Shown: one piece after another, positions 51,924-64,000 of the stretch
Layout of the letters: every line of letters begins with the position of its first letter
How positions within the stretch are numbered: the stretch's first letter is position 1
From: Warburgia ugandensis
Taxonomy: Eukaryota; Streptophyta; Magnoliopsida; Canellales; Canellaceae
Assembly: GCA_035236585.1 (NCBI GenBank)
Contig: CP141139.1
Location: 39,813,217 to 39,877,216 of the forward strand
Length of the DNA stretch: 64,000 bases
Direction: 5' to 3'
Program-made: the position numbers and the translations under genes
The notes under the pieces: model-generated
Databases searched by the model: none
What the model saw: the letters and a program-made list of their open reading frames with translations, nothing else
What the model was told of the DNA's origin: nothing

Positions 51924-54900
51924 ATCGCATCTTAAGTTTTTTTAACACTTTTTCACAAAATCTTTTGCACTTGTGGGGCCCCACTTTTTCAAAACTATTT
52001 AAAAACCAAACAACAAAAAACAAGTTTCAAATAAATGAGCGCTACATTTTTACCAAAAATTTGGTAAAGTCTCTCTTGTATTTTGGACCCAATGCATTTC
52101 ATGCTTGCGATGTGGTAATTTGATAAATACAATATATATATATATATATGAAACCACAAAGGAGACTTTGTCTACCTCCAAAATATATTCACACACACGC
52201 ACACATGTTTGTTTACATTTAAATAAATAGAAACATTTTGTAGTGCCAAAAGGCTAGGAATTTAAACTAACATAGCCAAAATCACTCCACTCACAGCCAC
52301 ATCACTATAACTCCAATTTACATATAAAGCAAAGTCATATTAAGTCAACCCTTACATCAATTCACAAGATCATCAATTACATTGCAAGCCTATTTATTAT
52401 ACCTTTCATGCTCTTTTCTTTATATCTCTATCATAATCTTATGCTCTTGTGTCTCATTTTGTCAAACCTGAGATATTGTAAGTAATTTATAATGTCTCAG
52501 CATGCTTGCGGTTGTGTAGGTAGATTCATCATCAAAGTAGGAAGTTTATGTTATTTAAAATCCAAAAGGGATTCATAATAACATGTTAAGCAGTTTTGTA
52601 AAATATGATGCATAATAAGTAGTATAATAAAACTCTAGAGTCTCAAATATCCTTTACAAATCAATGTCATGTCAAACCAATTCAATTTATCAGTTTCAAT
52701 ATCCATGTATACTACTTCAAAGATAATAATAATCTTTGTAAGGTATTTTATAAGATATGAATAGTCACCACAACTCATGTCATGCATAATTCTCATTATT
52801 ACAGTCATCCAAACTAGAAATGAATCATCATCAAAATCAATAGACGAAAGCATTTAAATCATGAAATGCTTAAATACTATTAATGCACCTTAATATATAT
52901 ATATATATATATCACCATCTAAACCTCTTCGAGGTCTTGTGAGTGTAAATCCACTCAAAATTCGACTGTTTGCCGTTGGTCATGAGTACTCATTATAGAC
53001 TTGAAATACCAGGGCACCATGTGCTTGCGCCATTTCACTATATACATATGAATGTCAAAATAATGGACCATGTGCGGTGGACAAAACCCAATCAAGTCTG
53101 TCGCTATCACGCTGATATGAAGACGGCTAGACTCCCTGCACCGTGTGCATGGGAAACAAGGTACACAAGGCCATGACTTACCCATGATGTCATCAACCTG
53201 AATTCGACCTTTGTCGATCAGGTATCTCATACATAAAGTTTTGGAGAGGGATGATCAATCCTCACCCTCCTAGCACAGTGTTCAATGGGCCACTGTCTGC
53301 CCTCCATAACATAATAATACTAGGCATTATTACATATTGTTATAACATAATCATGCAAATCATTCTCATGATATGATATAGCCATGTAAAAGTAACCCTC
53401 ACAAGGATTGAGTATGAGGACTCCTCACTCCTCATCATTTCATAAATCACAAACTCCACGCAAATTTCAAATACATATTCGTGTATAAGTTTTCAATTAC
53501 GTAAATAGATCAACATGGCATTCAAAACTGATAAGTTGCATGAAATATAAGTACTCTAACTGTATAAATAAAAAATCTCAAAATCTCAATTTTAACTATT
53601 TTCAAATATGGTAGAATGATCATCAACAATTTTCATGTTTCACAAAAGTATATCAACATTAAAACAACATACCTTCCTCGTCATGCTTTACGATTTAGTT
53701 ATATCCCTCCAATCAATTCATTGACCAACCTATTGATATTCCAGATTCCTTGTCAATGTCAAGTTATATTAACAATTATAAAAAAGAAATCTATTCTAAC
53801 CTTAATTTGACAGTCCAGATAATCTATTAATCGTGGAACAGTTAAGTCTCATACAATCCATCATCCCTAACTATATGATCTCAACTACTGAGGCTGTTGG
53901 CCTACTTTTCACTTCATGAATCGTCTAAGGCCATTAGAGAGTTATAATCAATCATTCACTAATGACTGATCATTGATCAGATGTGAGGAATAGTGTCAGA
54001 TCACCCTTTGATCTATAGTTCATTCTCTAGATTGATGATTAGATGGCTAGAAGTGGTTTGATCATGATCTCAGCATATTATTAGATATTTGTAGCTAATG
54101 TAGCTCATCCTATGTCAATTTGGGGTTTAGGAATGCAATGGCAACTTCTAATTATCAATTCCACAGGTTACCCTAACATTTCATTATATTTGATCAAATG
54201 ACTAAGATTATTCACTCAATTTTGAACTCGATCTTTCAATTTCTAGCATATACTAGTTAATTCAGGGCTCTAAAATTCATTCATGGTGTCTGATCATCTA
54301 TCAAACATCAAGAAGTCATTGTTTAAATAGTGACAGATCAGACGACTAAGATTGTCTTATTGGTTTTCAGCCTAGATTGACAATCTTTTTTAGATTCGAG
54401 CTATAAAAGGTGAGTATTTATCCATTTCTAAGTTTGAATAAAGAAATGGATGGTTGGATCATCCATAAAACCTAGATCTAGGGTGAAATCATATGGATTT
54501 AGTGAAATACCTCAAATCAAGAATAGAGTTTTACAAATCTTTCCTCCTAAGAGTGTTCTTGTGCTTTTTCCACCCTTGGATGAGCTGGATTGGTCATCGC
54601 TTTCCTTAGTAAGGTCTTGGAGTTTGTCATGCATTGTCTCTTCTCGAATCGACGGTCAAGATCACCATGAATCCCCAATAATTATGGGGGTTTTGGTCAT
54701 CTCTCTGAGCTGAGTGGAATGATCGGCTTGGATCGTTGATCTAATTCATCATCTTCTCTGGTGATGACTGCATCATTAGCAACCCAAAAACCCAGTCTCT
54801 CCTACTTTGGCGTCGTGCCAGGTTTCTCGGGCATGCAGTCTATCTCCTTCCTCTCTCTTCTTTCTCCCTCTTCTCCTCCTTCTTCCTTCTCTTCTTTCCC

Positions 54901-55283
54901 TTCTTCTCCTCCACACACCCCCCTCCCCCCGCTTCTCTCTCTCTCTCCCTCTTTACCAAATGAACTGTTCATTTGGGGTGCCTATATCAAATATGGCCCC
55001 CTCTATTTTAGGCATTTCCTCTCTTTTTATTTTTATTTTACAAAAATGCCCTTCATATTTAAAGTATCATAACTTCTTCATTTGAACTCCAATTTCATTG
55101 TTCTTTGTGTTGTTGGAATCATATCGATGTATACTTTTCATTTTGATAGTTCAGAGTCCAAATTTTTAGTTTTCAAAGGGGTCACTTTCATATAACTCAA
55201 TTTTATTGGATTCAAAATCTTGATTTTCATTTCAATTAAAATATAATATACTGTATGAAAAGAACTCATAATTGAGGGTTGTA
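51924..55283 (-). mobile_element. gypsy 5' LTR of element G1 (LTR D)
   Basis: About 3.36 kb. The conserved LTR landmarks recur at 52960-53290 (GGTCATGAGTACTCAT, CACCCTCCTAGCACAGTGTTCAATGGG, the last spread over 53260-53290). The 3' end precedes the PBS. The 5' end is decayed (ATTACAACCCTC near 55283 instead of TGTAAC). A pyrimidine-rich tract (54843-54955) lies near its start. Beyond 55283 the sequence changes to Ty1-copia. Confidence 0.75.
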
Positions 55284-58200
55284 ATAGGAACGAAGCAAGT
55301 GGAGGAGACATTACCAACTAGAGAAAGGAGGGAACACAGCTATCAATTCTTGAAGGTTGAAGAGAGACTAGACATAGGTGTGCTCACTGTCAAGGAAGAA
55401 TCATACTTGCACATTGAAAATAGTGAGGCAGAGTAAGTGGTAGATACAACAACAAACTTCTACCAAGCCACTCCTCACAAAGAGTTCTTTTCCACCTATA
55501 AGGAAGGAGATTTTGGCACTGTGAAGATGGGAAATAATAGTTCCTCTAAAATAGAAGGGATTGGAGACATGCAGATTAAGACAAATCTTGGTTGCACAAT
55601 GGTGTTGTTGTGCTACATATTCAAGAACTCCATATGAACTTGATCTTAGTTCCAGCTCTTGATTGGCAGAGCTATACCAACTACTTCAGCAACAACATTT
55701 GGAAATTGACAAAAGGTGTTATAATTGTGGCAAGGGGATATATCTGTAGCACCTTATACAAGACTCCTATGAAGATATGCAAAGGCAACCTCAACACAAT
55801 AGAATATGAGGCATCACCGAACCTTTGGTACAAGAGACTCAGCCATAAGGGAGAGAGGGTTGCTCATGCTCACATAGAAGCAACACATCAAAGTTGCCAA
55901 ATGTATAACCCTAAACCCTATAACCACTATCTATTTGGCAAGCAACATAGGGTTGCATTTTCTTCCCCTTGTAATAAAAGAAAAGAACTATTGAGTTTGG
56001 TATACTTGAATGTATATGGTCCCATAGAAGTATAGTCATTGGGAGGGAATAAATATTTTATAACTCTTATAGATGATACATCTAGAAGGGTATGGGTAAA
56101 TTTTCTAAAAAGCAAGAACCAAGTGTTCAAACACTTCAAAAGATTCCACACAATGGTGGAAAGGCAAATGGAAAAGAAGTTAAAGTGTCTTTGAACAGAC
56201 AGTGGAGGAGCATACACCTCAAAGGAGTTTGGGACATATTGTGTGGAGCTAGGTATTTGACACAAGAAAACAATCCCATGTACCTTGCAACACAATGGAG
56301 TAGCAGAAATGATGAATCATATCATTATGGAGAGACTAAATGCATGCTCACTATGGCTAAGCTACCTAAGCTATTTTAGGGAGAAGCTATATGAATCGCT
56401 TGTTACCTGATCAACAAGTCACCATCAGTACCACTAGACTTTGAAGTCTTAGAATAGAAGTGGTTTGGAAAGAAGGTGTCCTTCTCGCACCTAAGAATAT
56501 TTGAGTACAAGGCTTTCGCGCACGTATCCAAGGAGATAAGACATAAGCTAGATATAAAGTCTACTCCTTTGTATCTTAATCAGATACAGAGATGAGGAAT
56601 TTAGATACGGGATGTGGGTTCCTAAAGGGACGAGAATCATCCAAAGGAGGGATGTAGTATTCCATGAAAATTAGTTCTACGAGGAGTTCAAAAAGCTTAA
56701 TGAAGCAAGTACCAGTACTATAGATCTAATACTAGATCCTACACTCATACAAGTTGACACAAAAGCTATGCTAGGAGCAGAAGAAGATGCACAGGGTATT
56801 GAGTAGGGAGAGCATCAACCCCCTCCACTTTAGGAAGCAAGACCACTAGATGGTGAAGCAACTCCTCAACTAGAAGCTAAACCTCCCCAAAAAATGTCAC
56901 CAAGAGGTCTCATATTGATTCTTTCACAGAGATATTCAAAATCATAGTATATTATGCTCACAGATGATGGGAAACCTGAGAGCTTTTAGGAAAATTACAC
57001 ACATGCAGATAAGGGCAAGTGGATGCAAGCTATGTAGGAGATTAGTGCACTAAAGAAGAATTAGACTTTTGAGCTAATGAAACTTCCTAAGGGCAAATGA
57101 GCACTAAAGAATAAATGAATTTTGAAGCTGAAGACAGGTAGCAATGGAGAACTAGTTAAAGACAAAGCGTGATTGGCTGTCAAAGGCTTTGAACAGATAA
57201 AGGAAGTTGATTTTGACAAGATTTTCTCACTAGTATTGAAGATGGCATCAATCTGGGCTATACTTGGACTGATAGCTAGTTAGAACCTAAAGCTTGAACA
57301 GATGGATGTAAAGACTGCTTTTTTTCATGGAGATTTGGAGGAAGAATCTGCATGGAACAACCAGAAGGGTTTGAAGCTGTAGGGAAGAAACACTTGGTTT
57401 GCAAGCTAAAGAAGAGTCTTTATAGCCTTAAGCAAGCACTAAGGCAGTGGTATAATAAGTTTGACTCATTCATGATGGGTCAAGAACACAAGAGGACAAC
57501 AGCAGATCAGTGTGTATACATACAGATATTCCCATAAGGTAATTAATTTGTCATACTCCTACTCTATATGGATGACATGTTGATAGTTGGTCAGGACATT
57601 ATTGTGATGTACAAGTTGAAGAAGAAATTATCTATGACCTTTGACATGAAGGACTTAGGACTAACTCAGAATATTTTGGGTATGAAGATCACTCGTGACA
57701 AAAAAAACAAAGAAATTATGGCTGTCACAACAAAAATAAATTGAATGGGTAATCAAAAGTTTCAATATGGAGAATGCCAAGCCAACAATCATTCTTCTCA
57801 ATAATCACTTCAAGATAAGTAAACATACTTGACCTTCATCAACATAGGAGATAGAAAAGATGGCTATGATTCCTTAATCATCAATAGTTGGGAGTCTAAT
57901 GTATGCAATAGTGTGCACAAGGCTTGTTATCACTCATGCAATAGGTGATGTGAGTAGGTTTTTGTCCAATCCAGAAAGAGATCACAAGGAAGATGTTAAG
58001 TGGCAACTGAGGCACATAAAGGAAATATCCATTTTGTGCTTTGTTTTGGAGGAGGAGAACAAATCCTAGAAGGATATATATAGATGAAGATATGGCAAGA
58101 AATCTTGATGGGACAAAGTCAGCATTAGGATTTCTCTTCACTTTTGCTGGGAAAACTATGTCTTGATAGTTCAAGTTGTAGAAGTGCATTGCTCTATCAA

Positions 58201-58572
58201 CAATAGAGGTAGAGTACATTGCCACATTAGAAGCCGGTAAGTAGATATTATAGATGAAGGAATTTCTCTAGGAACTTGGTATTATGCAAGAAGAATACAG
58301 AGTATAATGTGATAGTCAGAGTGCTTTGGACTTGAGCAATAATTAAATGTATCATACACACATGAACCACATCAACATTTGGTACCACTAGATATGAAAG
58401 TGACAGAGAAATAGATTTAAAACTGAAGAAGATTCACACTGCTGAGAATCTAGCAAATATGTTGACCAATGTGATAACGTACGAGAAACTAGTGCTATGT
58501 AGAGACATAGTAGGGATGAACTCAAATTAAAGACACATGGCACATTCTCACATGGGAATGGAGGGAGAGAAT
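55284..58572 (+). pseudogene. Ty1-copia pol remnant
   Basis: The + strand translation, with many stops, follows the copia order protease, integrase, RT, RNase H. Protease: YQATPHKEFFSTYKEGDFG (about 55458-55515), then GNNSSSKIEGIGD. Integrase: LWYKRLSHKG (about 55818-55850) and TLIDDTSRRVWVNFLKSKN near 56060-56115. RT: AVKGFEQ..EVDFDKIFS (about 57178-57230), LEQMDVKTAFFHGDLEEE, QPEGFE..GKKHLVCKLKKS (about 57357-57415) and the catalytic LLYMDDMLIVGQD (about 57555-57595). RNase H end: NMLTNVITYEKLVLC (about 58456-58500). A purine-rich PPT-like stretch (58554-58568) precedes the LTR. Gag is missing or displaced. Motif layout fits the Tnt1/Tork-like group. Confidence 0.88.
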
Positions 58573-58865
58573 TTATAAGATCCATCCCCATTAGGCAATG
58601 GGTGATACTACCAGATTTTTCTTGCCAAAACAAGAATGATTACATGAATAAATTAAGATAGGAATTTTGGAAATCCCAAATAATCAAGATCTGAATTTTG
58701 GAATTGATTTTTTGACGAGAATTAGGTGATTACAATTCTCTAGACTCTTATAAATTGGAACCAGAGAGAACTGGTGATTGCATCCCCAGTTCTCTCCGTA
58801 CATACTTTTCAATTGTGAAGCAATTTTCCCTTCCCGTAGATGTAGGCTTAACTGGCCGAACCACG

Positions 58866-58960
<95 letters not shown>

Positions 58961-58997
58961 GTTGCAATGAAGAGTATGTGAGTGATCCTAATCAACA
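58573..58997 (+). mobile_element. Ty1-copia 3' LTR
   Basis: About 425 bp, starting TTATAAGATCCATCCCC and ending GTGATCCTAATCAACA, a typical copia LTR end. It includes GGCCGAACCACGTA and an 88-bp CT array. It is followed by TATTT, possibly the partner of TATTC before the left LTR. Beyond it the sequence is L1. Confidence 0.85.
58869..58956. repeat. CT microsatellite in copia LTR
   Basis: About 88 bases of CT dinucleotides. The matching position in the left LTR has only about 19 bases. Confidence 0.97.
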
Positions 58998-60700
58998 TAT
59001 TTCTCTACCAACTAGCCCCAGATCCTCTAGCCATATGATTTTGAATGAAAGGGTTTTGGACTCCATGATTCAATCTGGGATCTTAAGATGATGGGCCTCT
59101 CCTCGAAGATCTTATCATGTAATATTTGGTCTACGGAGTTTGGGAAACGTGAAAGACAATCCAGGCTGCATAGGAACCGGTCTATCTTACTTAAGAATGG
59201 TTGGGAGGGGGGTCTATTTATTCGTCTGCAACTGCCACTCAAAGGAAGATCCATGACTTTAAGAACCTCAATAGAACCATTAAAGGAGATCATAGCTTGT
59301 GTAACTGATGAAGCAGTATTCTTTTCTTTTGTTGTTCTTATGACGGAAGTCAACCTTAGAATCCATGGTCCGTCCCATCTTCTGTTAATTATCTTGAGTT
59401 CCAACCAAAGTGCTACCCTTTCAAGTTGTCATTCGTTTCATAGACTCTTGCTAGTAAGGTCAGTCTCCCATTGTGGTTTATCATGAATCGAATTACAACT
59501 GAGTATGCCCCAGTGTATTTATCAACCACCGAAACTAGTTTTATCTTCCATGCGGTGGGGATGCCTCCCGAGTTTTTCTATGCGTCTATGTAAATCCAAT
59601 GAAGGTCTCTATGTATCCCTATATTCCTTGCCTCGTACTTGTTCCATTCTATTAATTTCATCACTTGGATGCAAATAAACCACGGCTTCAGTTGATTCAA
59701 AGTTCTCCTTATATGAACTTTCTTCTTGGGGTGGGCCATACCCCGAATATTCCAAGATACATAAAACATCATAAAAATGGTTCCCCCTGTCAAACCCTTC
59801 CATGAGGAAATTTCCTGTCTCTTCTCCTGCATGGGTGATTCTCGATCGTCTTCTGGACTCATATTTCCTTACCTTTCTTTCAACTTTGGAAGCTTCTTGA
59901 TGCAGATTGTGTTGGTGGGCCAAGGCTTCTTTATGTTCCCCCGAGGTTAATCTGATTCTCACGTACCTTAATGGAGAACATCTCATTGTCTGGTGAAAAT
60001 GTGACGATTGATCTGCCTTTCCATTTAGTATATACAGCAGTCTTTCTATTGCTTGCTTCGCAAACTTACTCCTTATTTCCTTGTTTTGTTGTTGGTAATA
60101 AAATCCTCTATTAATTGAGACGTTTCCGTAAGTGGAGTTCAATTTGCTTGTCCACTTCAGCCTGGCTGGAACTCGGGCAGCTGGGGCGTTATGGGAAAGC
60201 AAGGCAGCATTTGAATTTGGAGTCACTGCTGGTTGCCACGAATGTTGGCCGGTCACTCGAGACTTCCTGGCCATCACCAACAGGATTGGATCCGTGCGTT
60301 TCCTTTTCAACATCAAGCCTTACTCATTCAATGGAAACTTTTATCGAGAAAGTTTTGTTCTTACCCTTGATTTTCATTCAGTTACTTCTTCGAGGAACTC
60401 CAAAGACTTTACTGATCATCACCTTTGCTCCCTGCAGCTTGTGGTGTGCATTCTCCAAGTTTCTCTGCAATTTGTTGAACTGTGTCCAGACACCATCTAC
60501 GTGAAGGCACAACACGGATAAAAACCAGAAGAGACCCGAAGGCATAAATATTCCTGATCACAAAGAGTCTAATCTCTTAAACGGCTACTATGTTCCAGTA
60601 TGCGAGGGCCTTCTCCATGCTACTTTTTGACGGTCATAAAAAGAGGATCAGCTGCTCGACTGTTTCAAGGGGTGACGTCCAATGACTGTTTTCTCGAGGA
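58998..60700 (-). mobile_element. L1 LINE, 5' part (endonuclease)
   Basis: On the minus strand the ORF2 endonuclease begins with VSWNIRGMAHPKKKVHIRRT and CIQVMK (about 59690-59790). It continues with GAYSVVIRFMIN (about 59475-59515), then RWDGPW (about 59370), SVTQAMISFNGSIEVLKVMD, DLPLSG, KIDRFLCSLDCLSRFPNSVDQ (about 59140-59205) and SWSPKPFHSK near 59050-59080. Upstream, 59863-60316 is an open stretch with no recognised domain. The reading stops at the copia LTR and resumes at 24698 with the linker before RT, so both parts appear to be one element. The 5' limit is approximate. Confidence 0.85.
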
Positions 60701-63700
60701 TTTCGATGTTTATCTTATTTATATCTTGTTATAGGCAAAGATAAAATTATCTTATTGACATATAATTATAGATTAAAATGCCCTTAAGCTATGTTTGTAA
60801 CTAGGTGATATAACTTAAGTATTAGGGCAAAATAGTCATTGAGATCATACACATAAAAAAGGCTTAGGCGACAGAAGTATTTGTAACCAAAATATATAGA
60901 CAAGAAATGATAAATGTGGCATGCCTCCACAAGAGGCATCAATGTAGGCATGTTTTCTAGAATATCTATGTCATTCATCTTCTTCATCGTCCTTTATGTA
61001 TGTTACCACAAAAAAATCATGCCCATTAGATGATCATATCCTATGTTACTTTACATGAAAACTCATGATCATTGATTCCAAAACTAACAAAAAATAAGAG
61101 CTTGAATCCTTTAATTGGTATGACCTTTCATTGGTAGACTAACAAGGGAGAGACAACAAGATGAATGGGATAGATCTTCCAAAACATATTCGATGACTAT
61201 CCTCAAATAAAATCAGCATAGGCTATTGAAATTAAATTTCTAGAGTTGAGGGCTTGTGCTAGACATTAAGTTTCGAAAAAGAAAAAAGAAAAGGTAGTAC
61301 ATCTTGGCCAAAATAAGTCTTTACTAAACAAATCCATGGATAATCTGAGATTCAAACCTTATCAAATTGATTGGATTGGGATCATGAAAATCCAAAGTAA
61401 AATCTAAACCATTAAAATTGAATTGGATTGGAGGTATCTAAACCAAATATGATCCAATGGCAGCCCTACCTGGCAATGTTACTTTTATTTCACTTGGATC
61501 ACCTATGTTTTGACCGACTATTAGAAAATAAAGAAAAAAAATAAAGCATATAATAAAAATGATTTTCCTATTCATTTCTTTCACAACCTTAAATCCTTGC
61601 AAATTTTCTCCTTTATCCTCCTAGTTGGAATCTAGAGATAGATGGATTAGAGAAATGAAATCCCCTTCTCCTTCCAGTTATACTATAACAAGGATTTCCC
61701 TCTTCCATCTTCTTCTTAGAACACAAACCATGCAATTTTCTCCTTTCAAATAAAGGGATGTGTCCTTTTTTATCCCTATCTTTCTCTTTCTCCTTGAAGC
61801 AAAATCCCTCTCCTCTCTTTAGTAAAACTCTTGCCACTTCCCAAATTAAAATAAAAAGTAGAGGCTTGGATGGAAGAAAAATTGCAAAAGAGGAACTTCG
61901 AAATGTTCACATTTTGGACATCTTGATTAGGATAATGAATATGATATATTTCGCAGTTGTTATATCAGAAATTCCCTTGGTCTTGTGTCTGGTTATTGTG
62001 TTGTTTAAATGGAGATATAAATCAATAAATCATGAAATTTAGAAATACACAATGCTTTCCATTTCTTCCCAATGAAACCCTTGTGGTGGCTCCCTTTTAT
62101 TTGATATTAATCTAGGTTTTTGTTATTTGTTAGTTAAGTTGTTAAACAAAGATAGTATACATTGTAAAGTTGACCAAAGAAATGAAGAGAAGGTCTTTAC
62201 ATCTTTTAACTCGTAGAACCTGAAACGAGCCATTGTCTTTCCAGCCCTTCATTGTGTGTGGGGGCTTCTTTAACCATTTCACATGAAACATATTACTGAT
62301 TTTGGAAAACATCATGGTTGACAAGCTTGACATACTTGAATCTTATCAAATGCTACTAGAAACTAGATGAATAGTACTAGAAACCAAAGTTTGTGTTAAT
62401 TATCTTAGTGAGTTTTTGATATCTGGAAAAGAATTCCAATAACACTGGATGTGCTCCATCTCATTGTTCTGTATGGATAAAGTAGAAAATAAGTAGTAGT
62501 GCTCAATTACAATATATGCCTAGAGTAAGGGACATCCAACGAACAATGCTAATTGCTTTTTCTTTTGTTAGTTAGACCTACAATTTCATTCATAACATAG
62601 GATTGCCACATGATAATTGATAGATTCCAAAGATGGGGAAAACAAGGCAAGATCCAATCAACACAATTATGATATAATATTTGGGAGCTACTAGTTTGCT
62701 TCTCTCAAGAAATGAGTTATTTCCAAAGTAAACAATGGAGGCTTGTGAGAGGTCTATTTTGAGTAAATTTTGAGTTGAGATTGAGTAATTCGCTTATATT
62801 CACTCTAAGCATATGGCCCATTGTAATGAAAGAGCTCATGGACTACTCAGAACATTGTTTATCTAAGCTTAGTTCTTTTAGCTCTAACTTCATGAAAAAG
62901 GTTTTAATGAAAGAAATTTGTTGTTATGCTATCCATGAGATAAAATGGACACAAGATAGTGCATGGAAGCAAAAACTTTGCAAAGATACAAGTATGTACT
63001 TGGAAGCATACAAAGCAGTGACCACATTGATCACTAATCAAAAGCATACAAAACATACGCAGAGATACTCTATATGGATAGAGTGGCACTAAGCTATGTT
63101 TGTTACAAAATTCTTAGCTTTGAGACCATCTATTATAAAATTTCACACATATATAAGGACATCATCTCTACAAGTGTCATGTATAAACAAATAAAGTGGC
63201 ACTTGGTCCAATTTTTTTGTAAGTGTTCACTAAAGCATCACATGGTGACTTTCTTGACTCTCTTGGGTTCCACTACAACCTACACCTCACTCTACAACTT
63301 GTATTGATTTACCTTACTCTTACATGGAACCTTAATCTTGCCTTGCTAGTCTATGTCTCATTGTATAGCTTAGATTCATGAACAATACCCATAACACTTT
63401 TCTTTGATTCTAAAGGACATAAAACTATACATAGCAAGTAATTTAGCTTATGACAATATCCAATAAATGCCTAGAATTAGACAATTCACCACGTACAATA
63501 TGCTTGCATTGATCGAAGAATGGTGTACCCCATATCCAAATGTAGGCCTCACACTCTTGGTAGATGTAGATGTGGTCCCTCTAGTAGTTATTCCCACACA
63601 AATTGTGTAGCCTGTCATATCATTGATACAAAGATATGGTATGATTCATATTAACACCATCATCTAAGGTTATAAATGGAATAAGAACACTATCAATTAA

Positions 63701-63720
63701 GGGTAGAAATAGAGGACCTT
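60701..63720. other. gene-free AT-rich region
   Basis: About 3 kb with only short open frames (none above 105 codons) on either strand and no recognisable protein, RNA or transposon motif. 63540-63720 may be the 3' flank of the transposase remnant that follows. Confidence 0.5.
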
Positions 63721-63724
63721 TCAA

Positions 63725-64000
63725 TTACATATTCTTTGGTCTGCCTCTTTTCCTTTCTTGAGGTGGTGGGAAGGCTCTCTTTCTTTTGTTAGGGAATCCT
63801 CTCCTGATATGGCCTTCTTCATGACAAAAATGGCACGAAATGACATTCTGGTCTCTTCTTAAGCTACTTACCCTCCCTTGCCTCTCTTCATATGCACCTT
63901 TCACTCTCTTGGTCCTTGGTCTTCCTAGAATCTTTCTATTGATAGGAGGATGTACTACACCCATGTTTTTCTTTTCCAAAAGCTTACTTCCATGTGTAAT
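63725..64000 (-). pseudogene. Mutator-like (MULE) transposase C-terminus, partial
   Basis: The 84-codon frame on the minus strand has the layout of MuDR/MULE transposase tails: PPINRKILGRPRTKRVKG, then a CCHC knuckle region, CHFCHEEGHIRRGF, then PPPQERKRGRPKN. The last zinc ligand is Phe (TTC) where Cys (TGC) is expected, a single-base change. The catalytic DDE domain and SWIM finger would lie upstream, beyond the right edge. Whether the full copy is intact cannot be seen. Confidence 0.7.

Noticed and set aside
60115..60521. Two + strand frames of 129 codons
   Set aside because: They are antisense to the L1 5' region and overlap each other.
61330..61480. Possible repeat with GGATTGG-like units
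   Set aside because: The motif recurs only loosely and no unit or ends could be defined.

Overview
This is a flowering-plant nuclear window: five GT-AG introns-and-exons gene structure, a chloroplast-targeted mTERF protein, an Au-type tRNA-derived SINE, plant L1 LINEs, Tekay/Del-type Ty3-gypsy and Ty1-copia elements. Nothing seen suggests a grass, but the species cannot be named from the sequence. Only one intact protein-coding gene is visible. Everything after about 14 kb is transposable-element sequence, mostly nested and decayed.

Left part (1-14.4 kb). A + strand L1 LINE tail (about 350-1250) is followed by a gene-poor stretch holding a possible MITE, then by MTERF9 (4621-8726, five exons, 508 aa when joined). 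MTERF9 has a foldback MITE in its long first intron and a decayed copy of its own last exon just downstream (8866-9045). An Au SINE with 15-bp target site duplications lies at 9194-9378. A roughly 370-bp repeat occurs just upstream of the gene and again at 13.1 kb, in the same orientation.

Right part (14.4-60.7 kb). First comes a rearranged Tekay LTR block with a 550-560 bp inverted repeat of LTR starts (17206-18621). Then follow a non-coding retroelement module and a deep nest that can be read from target duplications and homology. A minus-strand L1 (3' part 21426-24698, 5' part 58998-60700) is split by a + strand Ty1-copia element (LTRs 24699-24957 and 58573-58997). The copia interior is interrupted by an old minus-strand gypsy element (called G1 here; LTR 51924-55283, gag and protease remnants at 49977-50430 and 35870-37500). 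G1 gag is interrupted by a solo Tekay LTR (called LTR C; TSD CCATG), and LTR C is interrupted by the youngest and most complete element (called E; 39499-48690, minus, TSD ATGAT). E still shows gag, protease, RT, RNase H, integrase and a chromodomain-like tail, but carries frameshifts and stops. Its 5' LTR is chimeric: the first 481 bp are unrelated to the start of its 3' LTR. Between the copia 5' LTR and G1 lie a non-autonomous, LARD-like element (25143-31247) and the 5' half of a + strand gypsy relative of G1 (called G2; LTR 31248-34846).

Right end (60.7-64 kb). This holds no recognisable gene until a Mutator-like transposase C-terminus enters on the minus strand at 63725.

No new defence, metabolic or regulatory system was found. 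The interest lies in the nested-insertion record, the chimeric LTR, the LTR palindrome, the internally deleted gypsy family and the MTERF9 tail duplication. All identity statements are by-eye comparisons.
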